Source: VRUE01 sp036557525 (GTDB lineage: Bacteria > Actinomycetota > Thermoleophilia > Solirubrobacterales > 70-9). From it: 11,934 bases of DNA. The DNA lies in contig DATBHH010000072.1 in assembly GCA_036557525.1 (NCBI GenBank), positions 1 through 11,934 of the forward strand, read 5' to 3'. Shown here piece after piece: positions 1-6,366 of the stretch (within the stretch, counting starts at the first letter, position 1; every line of letters starts with the position of its first letter). Both the position numbers and the translations under genes were made by a program. A model generated the notes under the pieces. It did no database searches. It had not been told where the DNA came from and saw only the letters and a list, made by a program, of their open reading frames with translations.

Positions 1-537
1 GACCCCGGCGAACTCCTTGAACAGCATCGCCTTGCCCTCCATCACCGGCATCGCCGCCTCCGGCCCGATGTTGCCGAGGCCGAGGACCGCGCTGCCGTCG
101 GAGACGACCGCGACCGTGTTCTTCTTGATCGTGTACTCGAATGCTTTGGAGCGGTCGGCGTGGATGTCCTCGCAGACCCGGGCAACGCCGGGCGTGTAGG
201 CCATCGAAAGGTCGTCGCGCGTCTTCAGCGGGTACTTGTTCTCGACCGAGATCTTGCCGCCGCGGTGCATCTGCATCGTGCGGTCGACGTAGTCGAGGAC
301 CTTGGCGCCTCGGGTCGAGCCGATTCCACGCAGGATCCGCTCCCAGTGCTCGCGATCGCGGGCGTCGATCGTGAACTCGCGGACCCGTTTGCCCTCGCCG
401 CCGGCGCCGGGGACGAGGTCGACGCCCTGGAGCTGGCCGCCCGCCTCGGCTATCGCAGCCGTCAGTTTTCCTAGCGGCTCGTGCCGCGCGTCGAGCTCGA
501 CTCGGATCGTGACGCTGTATTGCGCGCTTACCGCCAT
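1..537 (-). CDS. NAD-dependent malic enzyme with N-terminal ACT domain (5' part; 3' end outside window)
   Basis: Malic enzyme oxidatively decarboxylates malate to pyruvate with reduction of NAD(P). Only the first 179 residues are present, with no stop before the window edge. Residues 1-80 (start MAVSAQYSVTIRVELD) resemble an ACT regulatory domain, which in such enzymes is thought to bind a small ligand. The catalytic part follows: SMAYTPGVARVCEDI with Tyr114, then NTVAVVSDGSAVLGLGNIGP and MEGKAMLFKEFAGV with Lys169. The Tyr-Lys spacing of 55 matches the catalytic pair of E. coli MaeB (Tyr39/Lys94), from knowledge of the family. The ATG at 537-535 gives the expected ACT start, but no clear Shine-Dalgarno precedes it. 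The gene is divergent from the TfoX-like gene, with 53 bp between starts. NAD rather than NADP preference is inferred from the ACT-containing type. Confidence 0.93.
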   Translation of the reverse strand, partial: MAVSAQYSVTIRVELDARHEPLGKLTAAIAEAGGQLQGVDLVPGAGGEGKRVREFTIDARDREHWERILRGIGSTRGAKVLDYVDRTMQMHRGGKISVENKYPLKTRDDLSMAYTPGVARVCEDIHADRSKAFEYTIKKNTVAVVSDGSAVLGLGNIGPEAAMPVMEGKAMLFKEFAGV

Positions 538-548
538 GGGTCGGCTAT

Positions 549-561
549 CGAATCAGATTCG
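549..561. promoter_or_regulatory. Perfect 13-bp palindrome in the malic enzyme / TfoX divergent spacer
   Basis: CGAATCAGATTCG is a perfect inverted repeat (6-bp arms around one central A). It lies 12 bp upstream of the malic enzyme ATG and 30 bp upstream of the TfoX-like ATG. Its position in a 53-bp divergent spacer, and its AT content compared with the surroundings, suit an operator for a dimeric regulator. This is inference from position and symmetry only. Confidence 0.35.
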
Positions 562-590
562 TGGTGCATGGTTCTGCGAGGCTGTCCGGG

Positions 591-920
591 ATGGCCTTCG
601 ACGAAGCCCTCGCCGACCGCATTCGTGATCTGCTCGAGCCTCGGGCGGACGTCACCGAGCGGAGGATGTTCGGCGGGATCGCGTTCATGGTCGCCGGCAA
701 CATGGCCGTCGGCGTCGTCCACGACGACCTGATGGTCCGCCTCGACCCGGCCGATGCCGAGCGCGCGCTCGCCGAGCCTCACACGCGCCCGATGGACTTC
801 ACCGGCAGGCCGATGAAGGGGATGGTCTACGTCGACGCGAGCGGCACCGCAACCGACGAGGACCTCGGCTCGTGGGTCGACGCGGGTGCCGACTTCGCCG
901 CCTCGCTGCCGGCCAAGTAG
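591..920 (+). CDS. TfoX N-terminal domain family protein (109 aa)
   Basis: This small stand-alone protein matches the TfoX/Sxy N-terminal domain. It starts MAFDEALADRIRDLL, carries the hallmark RRMFGGIAFMVAGNMAVGVVHDDLMVRL at about residues 24-51, and has the later GRPMKGMVYVDA motif at 72-83. In gammaproteobacteria TfoX/Sxy is a competence regulator with an added C-terminal domain. Single-domain versions are common in actinobacteria and their role is not established. I chose ATG 591 over the upstream GTG at 561 because residue 1 of the family fits here and a GCGAGG purine stretch lies 9 nt upstream. The 561 start would add ten unconserved residues. It ends 15 nt before the next gene and is probably co-transcribed with it. 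Confidence 0.85.
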   Translation: MAFDEALADRIRDLLEPRADVTERRMFGGIAFMVAGNMAVGVVHDDLMVRLDPADAERALAEPHTRPMDFTGRPMKGMVYVDASGTATDEDLGSWVDAGADFAASLPAK

Positions 921-935
921 GAGAATGCGCTGGAT

Positions 936-1826
936 ATGAGCGTGCGGGGGTGGGGGACATCGATGGTCGTACTCGCGATCCTGGTCGCCGCGCTGGCCTC
1001 CACGAACTCCGCGGCGGCTGAATCCCTGCCGCCCGCTCCGGGATTTCGGCTGCGAGCCAGCAATGGATATTCGCTCAGAGCCATTGCTCTCAGCAATCCC
1101 CACAACGGGAAGAGTGCGGTCTATGTCTTCGTCGAGCACCGCGGGGCAACCGTCCTCTACGCCACTCCTGCCGTTGTGACTGAGAGCACGGTGAAAGCCG
1201 ACCTCGGCGCCGTCGGCAAAATTGACCTCCACTTCGTTCCCTCCGGCAAGCCGAGAACTGAACGCCCGGAGTGCGGCGGAAAGCCGATCACATTCGATCG
1301 CGGACGCTACGAAGGAGTCATCGACTTCGAGGGGGAGCACGGTTACAGCAAGGTTCATGCGACGTCTGCTCCCGGTGAAGGGAAACTCTTCCTCAGCCTT
1401 GTGTGCTCAGGGGTGTCCGGCGGATCGGAAGGCCGCGGCGGCCATTCACCCGGAGCCCGCCTCGCCGTCCAGAGCATGGGTCGGGCCGAAATCCAATTCA
1501 CCGCGATGAAGAACAGCCCCTCCCGGCCCGCGCGGTTCGCGGCGTCGATCCACGAAAAGCGAGGCAAGATGGAAATCGGGCGGGCGGTCGAAGTCTCGGC
1601 TCCGCCGAGCGCGTTCGCATTCGAGATTCCTCCCGGCGTCGCATCGGTCGATCCCCCGGCACCCTTCGCGGGCCGGGCGGTGTACCACCGCCGTCGGGGA
1701 GGAAGCTCAACCTGGAGCGGCAACCTCTCGGTCGACTTTCCCGGCCGTCCCGATGTGAGGCTGACGGGCGGCTCAGCGCACGCGTCCCTGGAACGAGCCG
1801 TGCTGAATCCAGGATACCCCTTCTGA
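936..1826 (+). CDS. Predicted secreted protein of unknown function (296 aa)
   Basis: I do not recognise a named family. The N-terminus has Arg4, a hydrophobic stretch at residues 9-21 and an Ala-rich AASTNSAAAES region, as in a cleaved Sec signal peptide with cleavage near residue 28. The rest is soluble and probably beta-rich. It has only two cysteines (Cys113 and Cys157), compatible with one disulfide outside the cytoplasm. The C-terminal third holds PFAGRAVY, TWSGNLSVDFPGRPDV and LTGG, a pattern I associate with repeated beta-sandwich domains in actinobacterial secreted proteins (weak recollection). ATG 936 has GGAG about 12 nt upstream, and an in-frame ATG at 963 would still leave a signal peptide. 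Codon choice is less GC-extreme than in neighbours (AGA, ATT, AAT, TTT and AGT occur), suggesting an accessory or recently acquired gene. Confidence 0.72.
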   Translation: MSVRGWGTSMVVLAILVAALASTNSAAAESLPPAPGFRLRASNGYSLRAIALSNPHNGKSAVYVFVEHRGATVLYATPAVVTESTVKADLGAVGKIDLHFVPSGKPRTERPECGGKPITFDRGRYEGVIDFEGEHGYSKVHATSAPGEGKLFLSLVCSGVSGGSEGRGGHSPGARLAVQSMGRAEIQFTAMKNSPSRPARFAASIHEKRGKMEIGRAVEVSAPPSAFAFEIPPGVASVDPPAPFAGRAVYHRRRGGSSTWSGNLSVDFPGRPDVRLTGGSAHASLERAVLNPGYPF

Positions 1827-1839
1827 GCAGTTGAGCGGG

Positions 1840-1859
1840 GAGGCGCTCTGCCGCGCCTC
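1840..1859 (+). terminator. Hairpin after the secreted-protein gene, before polA
   Basis: GAGGCGC / GCGCCTC form a perfect 7-bp stem around a 6-nt loop, starting 14 nt after the stop codon at 1826 and ending 15 nt before the polA ATG. There is no T-tract after it, so it is not a classical intrinsic terminator. It could be a weak terminator or a block to read-through. Confidence 0.35.
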
Positions 1860-1860
1860 A

Positions 1861-1866
1861 TAGAGT
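1861..1866 (+). promoter_or_regulatory. Possible -10 hexamer (TAGAGT) for leaderless polA transcription
   Basis: TAGAGT fits the actinobacterial -10 form TAnnnT and ends 8 nt before ATG 1875, so transcription could begin at or near the A of the start codon. No convincing -35 is seen, and the ATG has no strong Shine-Dalgarno. Low confidence: the hexamer is degenerate. Confidence 0.22.
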
Positions 1867-1874
1867 TGACAGCG

Positions 1875-4514
1875 ATGGCCGACGATCCGGCGAAGAACGG
1901 CAACGAGCTGTTCCTGCTCGATGGGAACTCGCTCGCCTACCGGGCGTTCTTTGCGCTGCCGGAGTCGATCGCGACCGCCGACGGGAGGCCGACGAACGCG
2001 ATCTACGGGCTCGCATCGATGCTGGCGAAAATCGTCGTCGAGCACCGGCCGGCGGGGCTGGTCGCCGCCTGGGACGCCGGGATGTCCGGGCGCGAGAAGA
2101 CCTACGACCTCTACAAGGCGCAGCGGCCGTCCCGCCCCGACCTCCTGCGCGAGCAGTGGCCCCATCTGATGCCGTTGATCGAGGCGTTCGGCTACACCAA
2201 CGTCAGGGTCGACGGCTTCGAGGCCGACGATGTGATCGGCACGCTCGCGCGCCGGGCACAGGAGGAGGGGATCCCGGTGATGGTCGTCTCGGGCGACCGC
2301 GACGTCTACCAGCTGGTCGGCGAGGGGATCCGGGTGATGACGACCTCTCGCGGCGTCACCGAGACCAAGGTCTACGACCGCGAGGGCGTGATCGAGCGCT
2401 ACGGCGTGCCCCCCGAGCTCGTGACCGACCTGATCGGGCTCAAAGGCGACACCTCGGACAACATCCCGGGCGTCCCCGGGATCGGCGACAAGACCGCAGC
2501 GCAGCTGCTGCAGGAGTTCGGCTCGCTCGAGGAGGTCCTCGCCAACGTCGACAAGGTCTCGGGCGCGAAACGCAAGCAGAACCTGGTCGAGCACGCCGAC
2601 GACGCCCGCGTCTCGAAGGAGCTGGCGACGCTCCACTTCGACGTCGAGACCGGGATCGACCTCGACGAGGTCATGGGCGCGGCGCCCGACCGCAGCACGC
2701 TGCGCGAGTTCATGCGCGAGTTCGAGCTGCGGGCCGTGATGGAGCGGCTCGAGGAAGGGCTCCCCGACCGGGAGTCGGTCCCAGGCCGCAGCGTCGAGAC
2801 CGAGCTCGAGGTCGAGGTCGTCGAGGGCTCCCCGGAGGACCTCGCCGACGGCGCGGCGGCGGTGGCGATCGACGGCGACCGCTGGGCGGCGGCCCAGGGC
2901 GACCGGATCCTCGGCGGCGAGGCGAGCCTCGACGAGCTCGCGGTCGCGCTTGCGGGACGTCCGCTGAGCGGCCATGACCTCAAGTCGCTGGGCGGCGGTC
3001 GCCACGGCCTGCTCGCAGCCGCCGCCCGCGAGGGGGTCGAGCTCGAGCTCGCCCATGACACGATGCTCGCCGCCTACCTGCTCGAGCCGCAGCGCCGCAC
3101 CTACGAGCTGACCGAGCTCGCGGCGGACGCCGGGATCGGCATCGCGACGGCGGAGGCGGCGACCGGCGGCGAGTCCGATGACGGCCAGCTCGCGCTCGGC
3201 GAGGAGCCCGAGGCGGGCCTCGACCCGGGCGAGGAGGCCCGCCTTGTCGCGGCCCTGGCCGACCTCCAACGACCCCGCCTGGAGGAGTTCGAGCTGGCGT
3301 CTCTGCTGACCGAGGTCGAGCTGCCGCTGGTCAATGTCCTCGCCGCGATGGAGCGCGAGGGCCTGAAGCTCGACGCCGAGCGGCTGGCCGAGGTGGGGGC
3401 GGGATTCGGAGAGCGGATCGAGACGCTCGAGCGTGAAATCTTCGAGTTCGCCGATGAGGAGTTCACGATCGGCTCCCCGCAGCAGGTCGGCCGAATCCTC
3501 TTCGAGAAGCTCGGGCTGACCCGCAAACGCCGGGGGAAGACCGGCTTCTCGACCGACGCCCGCGTCCTCGCGCAGATCCGTGACGAGCACCCGATCGTCG
3601 AGAAGATCGAGAGCTGGCGCGAGCTGACCAAGCTGAAGAGCACATACCTCGACTCCCTGCCAGAACTGATCGACCCCGACACGGGTCGCGTCCACACCAC
3701 CTTCAACCAGGCCGCGACGACGACCGGCCGCCTCTCGAGCACCAACCCGAACCTGCAGAACATTCCGATCAGGACCGAGATCGGCCGCCCGGTCCGGGCC
3801 TGCTTCGTCGCCGAGGAGGGCGCCCGCCTGCTGTCAGCCGACTACAGCCAGGTCGAGCTGCGGGTCCTTGCCCACGTCGCCGACGAGGCCGTGCTGAAGG
3901 AGATCTTCGCCGCCGGGGAAGACGTCCATGCCGCCACCGCCGCGGAGGTCTTCGGGATCTCCCGTGACGAGGTCGACGTCGGCCAGCGCTCGAAGGCGAA
4001 GATGGTCAACTTCGGGATCGTCTACGGGCTGACCGGGTTCGGCCTCGCCGATCGCCTCAACATCCCGCGCAAGGAGGGCGAGGAATTCGTCGCCCGCTAC
4101 CTCGAGCGCTTCCCCGCGGTCCGCGCCTTCCGCGAGCAGGTGATCGAGCGGGCACAGGAGGACGGCTACGTCCGGACCCTGATGGGGCGCCGCCGCCCGA
4201 TTCCCGAGCTCCGCTCCGGCAACCCCAACACCCGCCGCCTCGGCGAGCGGCTTGCGGTCAACACGGTGATCCAGGGGACCGCCGCCGACATCATCAAGGT
4301 CGCGATGGTCCGCTGTCAGACGGCGCTGGCCGAGGCGGGCATGGCGACCCGCCTGGTCCTCCAGATCCACGACGAGCTCCTCTTCGAGGGCCCGCCGGGG
4401 GAGATGGACGACGCGGCCGAGCTGGTGCGGCGCGAGATGTGCGCCGCCTACCGGCTCGACCCGGCGCTCGAGGTCGACATCGGCGTCGGCTCGGACTGGC
4501 TCGAGGCCAAGTAG
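1875..4514 (+). CDS. polA: DNA polymerase I (879 aa), proofreading domain apparently inactive
   Basis: Pol I fills gaps and removes RNA primers in repair and lagging-strand synthesis. The 5' nuclease domain (about 1-300) shows its metal-ligand motifs: LLDGNSLAYRAFF with Asp16, FEADDVIG with Glu116/Asp118/Asp119, SGDRD with Asp141/Asp143, and LKGDTSDNIPGVPGIGDKT with Asp192/Asp195 plus the helix-hairpin-helix. The polymerase domain has motif A LLSADYSQVELR (Asp656), motif B with Arg705, Lys709 and Phe713 before GIVYG, and motif C QIHDELLF (His832, Asp833, Glu834). The middle 3'-5' exonuclease domain is shortened and has lost the DxE of motif I (AIDGDRWAA instead) and the Asp of motif II (GHDLKSLG where E. 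coli has GQNLKYD). Length lies between Taq (832) and E. coli (928). ATG 1875 is preferred over the in-frame TTG at 1866. Confidence 0.97.
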   Translation: MADDPAKNGNELFLLDGNSLAYRAFFALPESIATADGRPTNAIYGLASMLAKIVVEHRPAGLVAAWDAGMSGREKTYDLYKAQRPSRPDLLREQWPHLMPLIEAFGYTNVRVDGFEADDVIGTLARRAQEEGIPVMVVSGDRDVYQLVGEGIRVMTTSRGVTETKVYDREGVIERYGVPPELVTDLIGLKGDTSDNIPGVPGIGDKTAAQLLQEFGSLEEVLANVDKVSGAKRKQNLVEHADDARVSKELATLHFDVETGIDLDEVMGAAPDRSTLREFMREFELRAVMERLEEGLPDRESVPGRSVETELEVEVVEGSPEDLADGAAAVAIDGDRWAAAQGDRILGGEASLDELAVALAGRPLSGHDLKSLGGGRHGLLAAAAREGVELELAHDTMLAAYLLEPQRRTYELTELAADAGIGIATAEAATGGESDDGQLALGEEPEAGLDPGEEARLVAALADLQRPRLEEFELASLLTEVELPLVNVLAAMEREGLKLDAERLAEVGAGFGERIETLEREIFEFADEEFTIGSPQQVGRILFEKLGLTRKRRGKTGFSTDARVLAQIRDEHPIVEKIESWRELTKLKSTYLDSLPELIDPDTGRVHTTFNQAATTTGRLSSTNPNLQNIPIRTEIGRPVRACFVAEEGARLLSADYSQVELRVLAHVADEAVLKEIFAAGEDVHAATAAEVFGISRDEVDVGQRSKAKMVNFGIVYGLTGFGLADRLNIPRKEGEEFVARYLERFPAVRAFREQVIERAQEDGYVRTLMGRRRPIPELRSGNPNTRRLGERLAVNTVIQGTAADIIKVAMVRCQTALAEAGMATRLVLQIHDELLFEGPPGEMDDAAELVRREMCAAYRLDPALEVDIGVGSDWLEAK

Positions 4515-4521
4515 CCTGCCG

Positions 4522-4551
4522 GCCTGGTCACCATGCAAGACCGCACCAGGC
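4522..4551 (+). terminator. Inverted repeat after polA
   Basis: GCCTGGT at 4522-4528 pairs with ACCAGGC at 4545-4551 across a 16-nt loop, beginning 7 nt after the polA stop. There is no T-run. It may be a weak terminator or RNA 3'-end stabiliser between polA and the downstream membrane-protein gene, and it may also be chance in GC-rich DNA. Confidence 0.25.
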
Positions 4552-4578
4552 GAGAGACCCGGAAAAGGCTCGAAAGCC

Positions 4579-5016
4579 GTGGATAGGGGCGTCGCGGTCC
4601 TGCTCACCGCCGGCGCCGGCGGCCTGATCGCCCTCCAGGCGCCGATCAACGCCGGCCTCGGCAAGGAGACGGGCAGCCTCCCCGCGGCGCTCGTCTCGTT
4701 CGCCGTCGGCACGGTCGCGCTGGCGGCGATCGTCGTCCTCAGCGGCAAGGCAGGAGGTCTGACCTCGGTCGGCGACGCCAGCTGGTACTACCTGCTCGGC
4801 GGCCTGCTCGGTGCCGTCTACGTCGCCAACGCGCTGATCGCGGTGACGGTGATCGGCGCCGGCGGGGTCGCCGCCGCGACCGTCGCCGGCCAGCTCACGG
4901 CGTCGGTTGCGATCGACCGGCTCGGCCTATTTGGCCTCGATCAGGTCCCGCTCTCGCCCGAGCGCATCCTCGGCGTCGCCCTGCTGATCGCCGGCACGCT
5001 GCTGATCGTGCGCTGA
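4579..5016 (+). CDS. Small DMT-superfamily membrane protein, YdcZ/DUF606-like (145 aa)
   Basis: A short protein that is almost entirely membrane-spanning. Hydrophobic segments lie at about 4-22, 36-55, 69-90, 92-111 and 128-144. It resembles the half-size drug/metabolite transporters of the YdcZ (DUF606) family: the ALQAPINAGLGKETGSLPAALVSF start, the Gly-rich GGLLGAVYVANALIAV middle, and the end GQLTASVAIDRLGLFGLDQVPLSPERILGVALLIAGTLLIVR. Such proteins are thought to work as dimers, and the substrate is unknown. The start is GTG 4579 with AAGG about 10 nt upstream. Its last 90 nt overlap, tail to tail, the 3' end of the oxidoreductase gene on the other strand. Since the C-terminus is the conserved part here, the overlap is more likely due to an extended tail on the oxidoreductase. 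Confidence 0.85.
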   Translation: MDRGVAVLLTAGAGGLIALQAPINAGLGKETGSLPAALVSFAVGTVALAAIVVLSGKAGGLTSVGDASWYYLLGGLLGAVYVANALIAVTVIGAGGVAAATVAGQLTASVAIDRLGLFGLDQVPLSPERILGVALLIAGTLLIVR

Positions 5017-6126
5017 GCCCTGGGCGAACCCGGGCGCGGCGATCCTCAGATAGTGGTCGAACGACCAGTCGACGAACCGCTTCGAGCCGAGCAGGCGGAT
5101 CAGCGGCCCGAGCAGCCGCGGCGGGACCCTCGGGATCAGGCGCTGGACCCGCAGCAGCCAGCGGAACCTCCGCTCGTGCTGGTCGTTGAAGGCGGCATAG
5201 CGGTCGGCCGCCTCCTCGCGCGTGCGGCTGCCGTCGAGCACGGCCCGCAGCTCGCCCCCGAGGGCGATCGCGAAGTAGAAGGCGGTCCGGATTCCCTCGG
5301 CGGTCAGCGGCAGGCAGTGGCCGGCCGAGTCGCCGACGAAGAAGACGCCGTCCTCGGTCGCGGGTCGCAGCTTGTGAGGGATCCAGTTGCCCTGATAGCG
5401 GACCCGGTCCCGCCCGAGGTCCTCGGCCAGGAGCTCGGTCGTCTCGCGCACGTGGAAGCGGGGGTCGAACGAGCCGATGCCGATCCTCAGCTCCTCGTCG
5501 GCGGGGAAGGACCAGCCGTACCCAGCGGGCACATAGCGGCGGTCGATCCAGATCTCCATGTCCTCGCCGTGGCCGCCCGGATGGACCTCGAGGCCGCGCG
5601 AGAGCGGGGCGTCGGGCGGCTGGTAGACGTCGCCGCCGGCCAGGACCCGCCGCCACCCGAGCGCGTCGACGACCAGCGGCGAGGCGAGGATGCCGCGGTC
5701 GGTGTCGACGGAGATCGAGCCGCGGCCGCTCACGGACGCAGCGCGTCCGTTGACCTTCGCCGTCTCGAAGCGGGCGTCGCAGTCCTTCCAGATCAGCCGG
5801 CAGAGCTCGCGGTAGTCGAAGGTTGAGAAGCTCCACGGCAGGGAATAGCGCTTCGAGCCATGCGGGGTGTGGATCAGGAGCGAGTCGAACCGCTGGCGCT
5901 CGGCTCCGATCAGCCCGGTCGCCCGCAGCCAATCGGTCGGGATCCCGCAGGCCGAGGTCTGGCGCTCGCCGATCTCGTAGCGGTCGATCACCATCACCGA
6001 GGCGCCGGCCCCGGCCAGCTCGCGGGCGAGGACGAGGCCGGCGAAGCTGGCGCCGCAGATCAGGACGTCGTACGCGCCGTCGAGCGGCGTCCGCTCCTCG
6101 CCGCGTTTCGTCGCGCGCACGGGCAT
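4927..6126 (-). CDS. FAD-dependent oxidoreductase, geranylgeranyl-reductase/monooxygenase-like (399 aa)
   Basis: The N-terminal FAD fold is clear: YDVLICGASFAGLVLARELAGAG (residues 19-41), a GxGxxG-type loop in which the second Gly is Ser (G25-A-S-F-A-G30), ending in an acidic residue at VMVIDR (Asp48). A VVDALGW motif (152-158) and the second FAD motif DGVFFVGDSAGHCLPLTAEGI (259-279) complete the p-hydroxybenzoate-hydroxylase-like fold. This order is typical of geranylgeranyl reductases and related flavoenzymes that reduce or oxidise isoprenoid, quinone or other lipid substrates. The substrate cannot be told from sequence. ATG 6126 gives a short hydrophilic lead-in before the Rossmann strand. 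The frame stays open far upstream through the rpsA antisense strand, but that part is a GC-rich artefact. The last 29 residues (from Ser371) are hydrophilic, are encoded antisense to the YdcZ-like gene, and are probably a non-conserved tail. Confidence 0.88.
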   Translation of the reverse strand: MPVRATKRGEERTPLDGAYDVLICGASFAGLVLARELAGAGASVMVIDRYEIGERQTSACGIPTDWLRATGLIGAERQRFDSLLIHTPHGSKRYSLPWSFSTFDYRELCRLIWKDCDARFETAKVNGRAASVSGRGSISVDTDRGILASPLVVDALGWRRVLAGGDVYQPPDAPLSRGLEVHPGGHGEDMEIWIDRRYVPAGYGWSFPADEELRIGIGSFDPRFHVRETTELLAEDLGRDRVRYQGNWIPHKLRPATEDGVFFVGDSAGHCLPLTAEGIRTAFYFAIALGGELRAVLDGSRTREEAADRYAAFNDQHERRFRWLLRVQRLIPRVPPRLLGPLIRLLGSKRFVDWSFDHYLRIAAPGFAQGSAHDQQRAGDQQGDAEDALGRERDLIEAK

Positions 6127-6132
6127 TGGATG

Positions 6133-6138
6133 AGGGTA
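6133..6138 (-). promoter_or_regulatory. Possible -10 hexamer (TACCCT) for leaderless oxidoreductase transcription
   Basis: On the minus strand TACCCT (TAnnnT form) ends 6 nt before ATG 6126, and no Shine-Dalgarno is visible. A poor -35 candidate, CTGACC, lies 15 nt further upstream. Weak evidence. Confidence 0.2.
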
Positions 6139-6166
6139 TCGGCCCGCTGCCAAGGTCAGGTAGCCG

Positions 6167-6283
6167 CCCCCGGACGCGGAGGGGCCGGTCCCCGGCACCC
6201 CCGGACGCGGACGGGCCGGCCGCCGCCGCCATCCCCGGACGCGGAGGGGCCGGCCCCGGCACCCCCGGACGCGGAGGGGCCGG
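6167..6283 (+). repeat. Four-copy GC-rich tandem repeat upstream of rpsA
   Basis: Four near-identical units with core CCGGACGCGGAGGGGCCGG occur at 6167-6188, 6198-6219 (one change, GGACGGG), 6233-6253 and 6262-6283. They start 30-34 bp apart, so the spacing is not constant. Spacers are CCGGCA-like (after units 1 and 3) or a CCG-triplet stretch (after unit 2). Unit 3 runs into the perfect palindrome GGGGCCGGCCCC. The fourth unit is also the 5' arm of the hairpin element that follows. No coding signal is seen in this region; the open frames are due to base composition. Confidence 0.9.
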
Positions 6284-6338
6284 TCGCGAGATCTCCAGTG
6301 GTCATGCGCGTGACCGGCCCCGAGCGGAGGAGGTGGCC
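6265..6338 (+). repeat. Dispersed structured hairpin element, copy A
   Basis: A 13-bp helix pairs GGGGCCGGTCGCG (6276-6288) with CGTGACCGGCCCC (6309-6321), with a single G-U wobble, around a 20-nt loop (6289-6308) starting AGATCTCCAGTGGTCATG. CCGGACGCGGA precedes the helix and GAGCGGAGGAGGTGGCC follows. An ungapped alignment to the minus-strand copy at 11000-10927 has 55/74 identities, with helix-preserving double changes at three pairs. The element ends 28 nt before the rpsA GTG, so if transcribed with rpsA it lies in its 5' leader. Its function is unknown. Confidence 0.8.
6326..6336 (+). promoter_or_regulatory. Strong Shine-Dalgarno-like sequence not aligned with the rpsA frame
   Basis: GGAGGAGGTGG is a near-perfect anti-16S match. 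The nearest start codon at ideal distance is ATG 6342, which is not in the S1 frame. The S1-frame GTG 6367 lies about 30 nt downstream. The same purine tract ends the repeat element elsewhere (11088-11095), so it may belong to the repeat rather than serve as a ribosome site. Confidence 0.4.
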
Positions 6339-6366
6339 GGAATGTTTCTGCCATCATGCGAGCCCC

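Noticed and set aside
1866..1871. TTGACA as a consensus -35 promoter box
   Set aside because: It overlaps the polA start region and no -10-like hexamer is found 16-18 nt downstream, where the sequence is coding. Its TTG is also a possible but inferior polA start.
1773..3695. Long minus-strand open frame antisense to polA
   Set aside because: Covers the coding strand of a clear polA; composition is that of an antisense shadow.
6167..6283. CRISPR array
   Set aside because: Only four units of about 22 bp with 8-13 bp GC-rich spacers of similar content and irregular period; no cas genes; spacers are not unique sequences of uniform length.
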